From the NCBI GenBank assembly GCA_902826685.1, contig CADEFT010000007.1:124001-188000 (forward strand): a stretch of 64,000 bases of DNA. The letters are read 5' to 3'. The translations under genes were made by a program, and so were the position numbers. Of the stretch, positions 9,924-17,245 are shown one piece after another. This DNA is from an uncultured Acidobacteriota bacterium (GTDB lineage Bacteria > Acidobacteriota > Terriglobia > Bryobacterales > Bryobacteraceae). Under the pieces are notes generated by a model. That model was given only the letters and a program-made list of their open reading frames with translations. It ran no database searches and was not told where the DNA came from. The number at the start of each line of letters is the position of its first letter. Position 1 is the first letter of the stretch.

Positions 9924-9936
9924 GACGGTCTGCGCA

Positions 9937-10245
9937 ATGCTGGAGCATCGCCTTGGTGACGACATCGACGATTACTGCATAAAATGCAAGCGCCTGACCA
10001 ATCACGCCATCGTTTCGCTGATGGGAGAAGAGCCCGCAAAGGTCCGCTGCCGCACCTGCTACAACGATCACGATTTCCGCCGGTGTGAAATTCCTCCGTC
10101 GAAAAAGGAATTGAAGCGGTTGCAGATGTTGAGCGAAGGCGCCGCGGCTCCCGAGGCTCTCTCCGAAGAACCCGAGGAGCCGACACAGGAAGAAGCGGCC
10201 GCGGGCGAAGCGCCCAAGAAAGCCGCTTCCAAACGCCGAAGCTGA
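9937..10245 (+). CDS. Small zinc-ribbon-like protein of unknown function
   Basis: A 102-residue protein. The N-terminal half has two CxxC pairs (YCIKCKR and VRCRTCYND) about 20 residues apart, which should bind one zinc. It continues with KKELKRL and ends in an acidic/alanine-rich low-complexity tail and a basic end (KKAASKRRS). The first ATG in the open frame after the -10 box was chosen. No named family recognised; a nucleic-acid- or protein-binding adaptor is plausible, but this is only inference. Confidence 0.6.
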   Translation: MLEHRLGDDIDDYCIKCKRLTNHAIVSLMGEEPAKVRCRTCYNDHDFRRCEIPPSKKELKRLQMLSEGAAAPEALSEEPEEPTQEEAAAGEAPKKAASKRRS

Positions 10246-10297
10246 TTAATTTCCCCCTTCCACTAGACTCATCTGCCCCCTCCGCCGATCAGGAGGT

Positions 10298-11272
10298 ATG
10301 GCCGTCGAACGCGTCCTGTCTCAGGAAGAAATCGATTCCGTATTCCGCAATCTAAGAGATCAGGGCGGCGACGACGATCCCGCAAAACGCGCACAACCGT
10401 ACGACTTTCGCCGGCCCGATCGCATCGCGAAAGATCAGCTCCGCTCCATTCACCAGTTGCACGAATCGTTCGCGCGCAGCCTGAGCTCCAGCCTGTCGGC
10501 CTATCTTCGCAACTACGCGCTGGTCAATCTGGTGTCGGTAGAGCAATTGTCTTTCATGGAGTTCTCGCAGTGCCTGCCCTCGCCCACCTGCCTCATCACG
10601 CTCAGCATGCGTCCGTATGACGGCAACGCGGTGCTCGAGATCAATCCGACGCTGGTCTTTCCGATCCTAGAAATGCTGCTTGGGGGCACGGGCAAAGGCG
10701 TCATCCGCGCCGACCGAGAAGTGACCGAGATCGAGCAAAGCATCCTCGAAAACCTCTACCGGCTGGTGCTGCACGATTTGAAAGACGCCTGGTCGACGGT
10801 GGCCAACATCAACTTCACCATTGAGTCGTTCAAGACCGAATCGCAATTGCTGCAGGTGCTGGCGCCGAACGAAGCGGTGGTGGCGGTTACGCTCGAAGTG
10901 CGCATCGGAGAGAGCGCGGGAATGATGAACATCGGCATGCCGTCGATCATCATCAAAATGCTGCGCCAGAAGTTCGACCTGCAATGGTCGATGCGCAAGA
11001 GCGAATCGACTCTGGAGGAACAGGCGCGCATTCTGAACCTCATCAAGCCCGCGACCCTGCATATCGACGCCCGGCTGAACGGGCCGACGCTGCGCGTGGA
11101 CGACCTGATGCGGCTCGAGGAAGGCGACGTACTCACCTTCGACTACATGGTCCAGAAGCCCCTCGATCTCACCGTGAACGGCAAGCTCAAGTTCAAAGGT
11201 TCTACGGCCGCGCTGGGCCGGAAGAAGGCTTTTCAGATCCAGGCCATGCACCGGCCTCACCTTGAGGAGTGA
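10298..11272 (+). CDS. fliM: Flagellar motor switch protein FliM
   Basis: A 324-residue FliM. The N-terminal CheY-P binding motif is present (VLSQEEIDSVF, residues 6-16). The middle CheC-like domain has the GGTGKGV loop around 128-134, and a C-terminal SpoA domain runs from about 245 to the end (DARLNGPTLRVDDLMRLEEGDVL). FliM is part of the C-ring and sets rotation direction. No other flagellar or chemotaxis gene is nearby, so it is an orphan here. AGGAGGT directly abuts the ATG, an unusually short spacing, and a TAGACT box at 10264-10269 may be its -10. Confidence 0.92.
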   Translation: MAVERVLSQEEIDSVFRNLRDQGGDDDPAKRAQPYDFRRPDRIAKDQLRSIHQLHESFARSLSSSLSAYLRNYALVNLVSVEQLSFMEFSQCLPSPTCLITLSMRPYDGNAVLEINPTLVFPILEMLLGGTGKGVIRADREVTEIEQSILENLYRLVLHDLKDAWSTVANINFTIESFKTESQLLQVLAPNEAVVAVTLEVRIGESAGMMNIGMPSIIIKMLRQKFDLQWSMRKSESTLEEQARILNLIKPATLHIDARLNGPTLRVDDLMRLEEGDVLTFDYMVQKPLDLTVNGKLKFKGSTAALGRKKAFQIQAMHRPHLEE

Positions 11273-12569
11273 AGGAAGGGGAAATGATGCGCGCCCCGCG
11301 ATTGAAGGTCAGATACTGAAAGCCCCACTGGATGAACACCAGCAGCCGGTTCTGAAAACCCACCAGATACATCAGGTGAATGAACAGCCAGCCGAGCCAC
11401 GCCGGATAACCGCCGATCTTCATGCCCAGAATCGACGCCACCGCCGAAGCGCGCCCGATCACCGCGATGCTTCCCTTGTCGCGATAGCGGAACGGCGCCG
11501 CCGCGCTCTGCCCGTTCAATCGCCGTAGAATCAGCCGCGCCGCGTAGTCGCCCATCTGCATCGCCGCGGGCGCCACGCCCGGAACGGGCTGCCCATCCTG
11601 CATCACCGACGCGAGGTCTCCCGCCACCAGAATCTGTGGATAGCCGGCCACCGTGAGGTCCGGCTGCACCACCACACGGCCCGCGCGGTCGAGTTGGACG
11701 GCCGTGCTCGCCGCCAGAATCGCACCGAGCGGCGAGGCTTGTACACCCGCCGCCCACAGCACCGTGCGCGCCGGCATCCGTTCGGTTCCACCCACCGCCT
11801 GCAACACCACGCCGGTGCCGTCGATTGAAATCACGCGAACGCCGGTGCGCGTTCGCACACCAAGCTTCACCAGGCTCCGCTCGGCTTTCTCGGAAAGCTC
11901 GGGCGCATAGGTACTCAGCAGGCGCGACCCGGCATCGAGCAGGAGAATGCGCGATTCCTCGGGCCGGATGAGGCGAAAATCGTGCCGCATGGTTTCATTG
12001 GCGATCTCACCGAGCGCCCCGGCCAGTTCGACGCCCGTCGGCCCGCCGCCCACAATCAGAAACGTCAGCCACTGGCGCCGGATCTCAGGATCGGGCTCTT
12101 TCTCCGCCATTTCGAACGCATAAAGGATGCGCCGCCGGATGTCGGTGGCATCCTCCAGAGTCTTGAGCCCCGGCGCGTGAACCCGCCACTCGTCGTTGCC
12201 GAAATAACTGTGGTTCGCCCCCGTCGCCACCAGCAGCGAGTCGTACTCCATCCATCCGCCAGCCATTGCGACTCGCCGGGCATTGGCATCGATGCCGATC
12301 ACCTCGTCCATCAGCACGCTGATGTTGGCGTAGCGCCGCAGCGTCGCGCGAAGGGGAGCGCTGACGTCACCCGGCGAGAGTCCACCCGTCGCCACCTGGT
12401 AAAGCAGCGGTTGAAACAGGTGGAAGTTGCGCTTATCCACCAGCGTGACGCGAACGGGAGCGCCGCCCAAAACCTTGGCGGCATAGAGACCCGCGAAGCC
12501 TCCGCCTACGATGACGGCGTGGTGTTGGGGCTCGGACAGCGGATGGTGCAAACGCCTGTGTGGATCCAA
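11202..12569 (-). CDS. ndh: Type II NADH:quinone oxidoreductase (NDH-2)
   Basis: A flavoprotein of about 455 residues. The FAD motif AVIVGGGFAGLYAAKVL is at the N-terminus, the NADH-binding motif FLIVGGGPTGVELAGALGEI is central, and the C-terminal FAD block VAGDLASVMQ precedes VAPAAMQMGDYAA, followed by the membrane-binding C-terminus (YPAWLGWLFIHLMYLVGF). It oxidises NADH and reduces quinone without proton pumping. The start is uncertain: homology begins just upstream of HHAVIVGGG, and TTG at 12569 (16 nt after the previous stop) or TTG at 12551 are the best choices. Its 3' end overlaps convergent fliM by 71 bp. Confidence 0.85.
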   Translation of the reverse strand: MDPHRRLHHPLSEPQHHAVIVGGGFAGLYAAKVLGGAPVRVTLVDKRNFHLFQPLLYQVATGGLSPGDVSAPLRATLRRYANISVLMDEVIGIDANARRVAMAGGWMEYDSLLVATGANHSYFGNDEWRVHAPGLKTLEDATDIRRRILYAFEMAEKEPDPEIRRQWLTFLIVGGGPTGVELAGALGEIANETMRHDFRLIRPEESRILLLDAGSRLLSTYAPELSEKAERSLVKLGVRTRTGVRVISIDGTGVVLQAVGGTERMPARTVLWAAGVQASPLGAILAASTAVQLDRAGRVVVQPDLTVAGYPQILVAGDLASVMQDGQPVPGVAPAAMQMGDYAARLILRRLNGQSAAAPFRYRDKGSIAVIGRASAVASILGMKIGGYPAWLGWLFIHLMYLVGFQNRLLVFIQWGFQYLTFNRGARIISPSFTPQGEAGAWPGSEKPSSGPARP

Positions 12570-12585
12570 CTCTAGACCCAGCTTA

Positions 12586-13755
12586 TCAGGCGTGCTGGCG
12601 CGAGCGCGGAGCCTGATAGCGCACCGCCAGGTGCGGCGTCTCCAGCCGTTTGCCACCCTGGTGCCGCGACTGCAGGCAGCTTTCCAAGGCGCCGCTGACA
12701 ATCAGCGTCCGCTCCACCGGGTAAGGAGCCTTCCCCGTCACGAACATCTCTTCGATCTTGCTCATCAGGCACGCCGAGTACGTTACGTTCGGCGTGGGCG
12801 TCAGCAGGAATTGCGTCGAGACGATGCCCTGGCCCCGCACGCGCGCCGCGAACGTATAGTCCCGCACGGCGCCATTCAGCATTAGCAGGACGCTCTTCAA
12901 TCCGTCGTTGCGCTCGATGAAGTAAGCGGCGGGCGCTTTCACCAACTTGCGAATTTCACCCGAACCCACCAGGTCCTGCGGACGCCCATCGTCGTTCGAC
13001 AGGCCTTGTGGCGAATCGCTCCGCGAAAGCGCCGCCGTCAACAACTGCTTCGACCAGCGCCCTTCCTCGCCCGCCTTCCACACCGCCTCGCCATCCATCA
13101 GCTCTACCGATTTCACGCCGCTCTCGCCGCCCTTGCGGCGCTCAATCATACATTGCATCGCTTCGAGCGCGTGGTAATCCATAGGGTCCGATCCACCCAC
13201 GCCCACCATCAGCGCCTCCTCGATCTGGCAGCCAAGCGGAAGCTCCACATCCGGCAACCGCCAGGTGACCGGCAGCGACGATCCGGCGAGCATGGGAAAC
13301 TTCAGGCGCTTCGATTGATCCACCATCCACTTCGCCTTCTCGAAGCTGTAGGAAAGGTGCTTGTCGTTATAAACCGGCACGGCGCGGCCATCTTTGTCGA
13401 ATACTTCCACGCACTGCTTCATGAATTCATGGCGCGGATACAGTACCTGCCCCAACTCGTTCTTGGGATATTCGCCGTGCTCGCCGATGATCAGCACCGC
13501 GTCCACGGCCAGCTTATCGCCGCCGCAGCGCAGCGTCTCGGCGATGGTGGGGTAGACTTTGAATCCAAACTCCGAAGCGCGCTCCTGGCTTTGATCGCCC
13601 TTCGGCTTCTGATCCACGTAAAGCGAAACCACCTGGACGTCCGGCTTGTGCCAGCGCCCGTCGTGCGGATAGCCGATCAGAAACCGGTCGCCCATATGCT
13701 GGGCATGCGACAGGTAGCGATAAATGGTCGTGATAATGGCGACTCGTTTCGGCAT
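12586..13755 (-). CDS. Protein of unknown function, tandem paralogue B (no signal peptide)
   Basis: A 389-residue protein that is clearly paralogous to the gene just upstream. Shared blocks include DRFLIGY, KLAVDAVLIIGEHGEY, YNDKHLS, LAGSSLPVTWR followed by PLG, ERRKGGESGVK, YPVERTL and KRLETPHL. It lacks the Tat leader of its paralogue and starts directly at MPKRVAIITTIYR, so it should be cytoplasmic. The RVAIITTIY start and the position of GEHG suggest a Rossmann-like N-terminal half, but no cofactor motif is clear. Its start overlaps the upstream stop (TGATG). No family name recognised. Confidence 0.7.
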   Translation of the reverse strand: MPKRVAIITTIYRYLSHAQHMGDRFLIGYPHDGRWHKPDVQVVSLYVDQKPKGDQSQERASEFGFKVYPTIAETLRCGGDKLAVDAVLIIGEHGEYPKNELGQVLYPRHEFMKQCVEVFDKDGRAVPVYNDKHLSYSFEKAKWMVDQSKRLKFPMLAGSSLPVTWRLPDVELPLGCQIEEALMVGVGGSDPMDYHALEAMQCMIERRKGGESGVKSVELMDGEAVWKAGEEGRWSKQLLTAALSRSDSPQGLSNDDGRPQDLVGSGEIRKLVKAPAAYFIERNDGLKSVLLMLNGAVRDYTFAARVRGQGIVSTQFLLTPTPNVTYSACLMSKIEEMFVTGKAPYPVERTLIVSGALESCLQSRHQGGKRLETPHLAVRYQAPRSRQHA

Positions 13756-15005
13756 CAGGTTCTCCAGAACGTCGATTCCTTCGGCGCGTCATAGGTCACC
13801 TTGCTCAGGTGCGGCGTCTCCAGCCGCTTCTCCCCGGCATGGAGCGAATCCACGCCCGCCGCGGTGAGGCCGGTCGTCAGCAGGGTGCGCTCCACCGGAT
13901 AGGGAGTCTTCCCCGTCAGGAACGTCTTCTCGATGTTGGCCACCAGCGGCGTGAAAAAGTTGGCGAGCGTGGTGCGGGCGGGCGGCATCGGCAGATACAT
14001 CTGGGTGGAAAACGGATCGCGCCGGCCGTCGATGTGGGCGGCGAAATTGAAATCCTCCACCAGCCCGCTCATCAGCAGCATGGACGATTTCAAGCCGTCG
14101 TTGTGCTCATACACATACGCCACCGGATTTTTCACCAGCCTGCGCATGGCGCCGGGCGTAGGGAAATCGTTGTTGAATCCTTCGCGCGAAGGCTTCAGCG
14201 TGTGGCTGCGGCACAGCGCCGATTCCATCAGCTCGCGCGACCATACGCCTTCCTGCATTGCCTTCCAGAAAGACTCGCCGCGATAGGCCTGCACCCACTT
14301 CACGCCGCTCTCGCCGCCCTTGCGCCGCTCCACCATGCACTGCGTGGTTTCGAGGCCATGGAAATCATAGCTGTCGACGCCGCCATAGCAGACGCAAAGC
14401 GCTTCGCGAATCTTCGAGCCGAGCGGCATTTCCACCGACGGAGTGCGCCATGTCACCGGCAGACTCGATCCCGCCAGGAACGGGAACCTCAAGCGCCGGC
14501 TGGTGTCGTACATCTCGCGCGCCCAGTCCCAATTCCAGGAAAGATGCTTGTCGTTGAACACCGGCACGCTGCGCGAGGAGCTTTCAAACACCTTCACGAT
14601 CTCGCGGAAAAACTCATAGCGAGGATAGAGGTGCTGGCCCTTCTCGTTGCGCTTGTACCGGCCGTGCTCGCCGATCAGAAGCACCGCGTCCACCGCCAGT
14701 TTGCCCGTGCCGAGCGTCAGCGCCTCGGCGATGGAAGGATAGATCTTCATCCCCGGAAATTCCTTCTCGCGCGAACGGCTGAGATCGTTGTTGCCCACCT
14801 GATCGACCCACAGCGACACCAGGTCCATGGGCGGCTTGTGATGCTCGCCGTTCCAGCCATAACCGATCAGGAACCGGTCCACGATGTGCTGCGTGTGCGA
14901 GTACTTGAAATAGATGGTGGAGATGGCGGCTACCTTCGGCCGGCCCGCCGGCATCGCCGCGCCAATCGCCGGAATGCCGCCTAAGAAAGTTCGCCGTGAA
15001 ATCAT
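13755..15005 (-). CDS. Tat-exported protein of unknown function, tandem paralogue A
   Basis: A 416-residue protein. MISRRTFLGGIPAIGAA is a twin-arginine signal; the mature part begins RPKVAAISTIYFKYSHTQH and aligns over its full length with the downstream paralogue. Conserved residues in both include several His (HTQH/HAQH, GEHG, NDKH), Glu and Lys clusters that could form an active site. It overlaps the SelA-like gene by ATGA and the paralogue by TGATG, so all three are made from one message. Function unknown; the context suggests a shared pathway on an amino-sugar or amino-acid-like substrate. Confidence 0.7.
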   Translation of the reverse strand: MISRRTFLGGIPAIGAAMPAGRPKVAAISTIYFKYSHTQHIVDRFLIGYGWNGEHHKPPMDLVSLWVDQVGNNDLSRSREKEFPGMKIYPSIAEALTLGTGKLAVDAVLLIGEHGRYKRNEKGQHLYPRYEFFREIVKVFESSSRSVPVFNDKHLSWNWDWAREMYDTSRRLRFPFLAGSSLPVTWRTPSVEMPLGSKIREALCVCYGGVDSYDFHGLETTQCMVERRKGGESGVKWVQAYRGESFWKAMQEGVWSRELMESALCRSHTLKPSREGFNNDFPTPGAMRRLVKNPVAYVYEHNDGLKSSMLLMSGLVEDFNFAAHIDGRRDPFSTQMYLPMPPARTTLANFFTPLVANIEKTFLTGKTPYPVERTLLTTGLTAAGVDSLHAGEKRLETPHLSKVTYDAPKESTFWRT

Positions 15006-16186
15006 GCCAGAATCTCCCGCAGGCGGCTGGCTACGATCTTCGGCTCGTCGCCCCGCATCATCCAAACCGAGATCAGCAGCTTGCCCGGGCCCGGCCGCTG
15101 TACATGGATCGGTGGATCGCCCGCCAATAGTTTCTCGCTCACTTGCTGCGACGTAAGCGGACGTTTCGATTCATCCCACTCGACGGTCACATGCGGCAGT
15201 TCGTTGGCGATGGTGGGAATGTGGCGCTCAGTGGCCACGCCGTTGATCCCCTTGAGCGCGGTGCGAATCGTGGCCACGCGCGACTCCAGTTCCTTCCACT
15301 CGGCCTTGTGGTCCACTTTGAGGTACCGTTCCACCGCCGCCAGCAGCCCGCACAGTTCTTCCTTGCCGACCTTCATGCCGCGCCCAATCCCTCCATAGGG
15401 CGACATGGCCGGCAGCGCGGCGTCGATGAGATCCTTCCGTCCCAGCAGCAGCCCGCTCGCCTGCGGACCGCGCAGCGCCTTGCCGCCCGAAAAGATCACC
15501 AGGTCGAATCCCATTTGCGTGTACTGCCAGAGCCGCTCTTTCGGCGTGGCGTCGGAGGCGCAGTCGTTCATCGTGGGCACGCCGCGCGCCTTGCCGATCC
15601 CGACGAACTCCTCGGCCTTGATCTGCCCATCGGGTTCGGCCTTGTTGAGGAAGAACAGCATGCCGGTGCGGTCGTTGATCGCGTTTTCGAGTTCCTGGCG
15701 CGTCTCCACCGTCACCACCTTGGCGCCGGTCATTTCCATCTGATGCTCGTAACCGGAACGATGCGACTTCTGTTGAATCACCTCATACCGGATGCCGTCG
15801 CGCCCAGGCAGCCGCCGAAGCTTGGCGGCATCGCCCTGCGATAGGCAGGCCGCCGTGCCCACGCTGATGGCCGAAGCCGCTCCGCAGGTCACCATCGCCG
15901 CGGGAGCCTTCAACAACTCCGCCAGCCGCGCGCCCACTTTCTTTTCCAGTTCCGGCAGCGGGATGAAGAAGCGGGAAGCCTCTTCCATCGCACGCACCAC
16001 TTCGGGCGGCATGATCGATCCGCCCAGCACGGTCACCACGCCCACGCCGTTGATCACGGGTTTGACGCCCAGGCTCGCATAGAGCGGCGAAGGGGAAGAA
16101 GCTGTAAGTCCCGCGTTCGTGGCGGCGGCAGCGGCCATGGGAGTCAGCGCGCTGGCTTTCAAGAGATTACGGCGAGTCGGTTTCAT
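15002..16186 (-). CDS. SelA-like PLP-dependent enzyme with Tat signal
   Basis: A 394-residue fold-type I PLP protein of the selenocysteine synthase-like family (DgaE/SelA relatives). Evidence: INGVGVVTVLGGSIMPPEVVRAM at 46-68, TCGAASAISVGTAACLS around 100-115, and the PLP lysine in FSGGKALRGPQASG (K236). The N-terminus MKPTRRNLLKASALTPMAAAAA is a Tat-type signal, so a folded holoenzyme may be exported. Non-SelA members are lyases of amino sugars or aminotransferases. AAGGAG sits 4-5 nt upstream of the ATG. It is second in the operon running 17211 to 11202. Confidence 0.8.
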   Translation of the reverse strand: MKPTRRNLLKASALTPMAAAAATNAGLTASSPSPLYASLGVKPVINGVGVVTVLGGSIMPPEVVRAMEEASRFFIPLPELEKKVGARLAELLKAPAAMVTCGAASAISVGTAACLSQGDAAKLRRLPGRDGIRYEVIQQKSHRSGYEHQMEMTGAKVVTVETRQELENAINDRTGMLFFLNKAEPDGQIKAEEFVGIGKARGVPTMNDCASDATPKERLWQYTQMGFDLVIFSGGKALRGPQASGLLLGRKDLIDAALPAMSPYGGIGRGMKVGKEELCGLLAAVERYLKVDHKAEWKELESRVATIRTALKGINGVATERHIPTIANELPHVTVEWDESKRPLTSQQVSEKLLAGDPPIHVQRPGPGKLLISVWMMRGDEPKIVASRLREILA

Positions 16187-16194
16187 AAAACTCC

Positions 16195-17211
16195 TTACGT
16201 CCTGTTTAGCCAGCGGGTAAACCACCCGACGGCCTGATCGAGAGAATCGGGATTCACGCGGTGCCCCGTCCGGGGTTGAATGATCGCCTTGAACCGCTCC
16301 GCCGCGCCGGCTTTCCCGTAAGCCTGGCGGGCGGCGCCGAGGCATTCTTCAAGGCCTGGCATTGGCGTCCGGGCGTCGGCTTCCCCGTTGATGACCAGCA
16401 GCGGACGGGGTGCAATCAACGGCAGCATCTTCGGCCCGTCGAACTGCGAGTAAACGCCTGGAACCACGCGGTCGTAAAACTTCCGCACGAACGCCGCATC
16501 GACGCGGACGCCTTCGTCCCGCGCGGCGGCATCGATGGCGGGCTGGAAAGTACCCACGCGCGATTGCCACGATTCGTTGTCGAGCGCCCAGCGAAAGCTC
16601 TGCACTCCGATGCATGGAACCGCGGCTCGAATCCGGGAATCGGCCGCGGCGGCCAGATATAGTTCCATGCCGCCTTTCGAGAATCCGATCATGCCGATGC
16701 GCGCCGCGTCGGCATCGCCGCGCGTTTCGAGCCAATCCATGAGCCGTAGAATGTCCCACACGGTGTCGTAGAGAAATGGATACTCTTTGGCGCCGCGATA
16801 GACGCGCAACATGGCTTCGCTGTAATCGGCCGAGCCCTTGCCTGCCTTCGAACGTTCGCCGTGGTAGCGCCCGTCGATGGCAATGGCGACGAAGCCCTCG
16901 CTTGCCAGACGCCGCAGGAGTGGAAGCTGGCCTTCCTTGTTGCCTCCAGTGCCGTGCAGGGCCACCACCACCGGAAGCCTGCCCCGCTGGCGCCCGGGCT
17001 TCAGCAGCAGACCGGGCACCCGCTGTCCTTGTTCCGAAGCGAAAGTGAAATGGACTCGATCGAAGCCGCCCTCGGACAACTGCGGCCTTTCCTCCGCTGC
17101 CAACGGAACCTTGGGCCTGGCCAGCAGGCGAAGGAATGCGGCGCCGGGGCGTTCCTCTTCCGCAAGCAAAGGCCATAGCGTGGACGCCGATAGGAAGTGG
17201 CGGCGATTCAT
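16195..17211 (-). CDS. Tat-exported alpha/beta hydrolase (dienelactone hydrolase/acetyl xylan esterase-like)
   Basis: A 338-residue protein starting MNRRHFLSAS, a short Tat signal. The hydrolase core is complete: oxyanion motif LHGTGGNK near 86, nucleophile GFSKGG with Ser178, Asp in INGEADARTP and His in PRTGHRVNP near the end. Members of this group act on esters of sugars or small lactones in the periplasm. It is the first gene of a five-gene operon with a SelA-like PLP enzyme, the two unknown paralogues and ndh. TAGGAT ends 10 nt before its ATG, so the transcript is probably leaderless. Confidence 0.82.
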   Translation of the reverse strand: MNRRHFLSASTLWPLLAEEERPGAAFLRLLARPKVPLAAEERPQLSEGGFDRVHFTFASEQGQRVPGLLLKPGRQRGRLPVVVALHGTGGNKEGQLPLLRRLASEGFVAIAIDGRYHGERSKAGKGSADYSEAMLRVYRGAKEYPFLYDTVWDILRLMDWLETRGDADAARIGMIGFSKGGMELYLAAAADSRIRAAVPCIGVQSFRWALDNESWQSRVGTFQPAIDAAARDEGVRVDAAFVRKFYDRVVPGVYSQFDGPKMLPLIAPRPLLVINGEADARTPMPGLEECLGAARQAYGKAGAAERFKAIIQPRTGHRVNPDSLDQAVGWFTRWLNRT

Positions 17212-17221
17212 GGGTTCCACT

Positions 17222-17227
17222 ATCCTA
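17222..17227 (-). promoter_or_regulatory. Candidate -10 box (TAGGAT) for the hydrolase/PLP operon
   Basis: TAGGAT on the minus strand ends 10 nt before the ATG at 17211. No -35 or Shine-Dalgarno is evident. Confidence 0.35.
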
Positions 17228-17245
17228 TCGCGTCCGCGTGAACCG

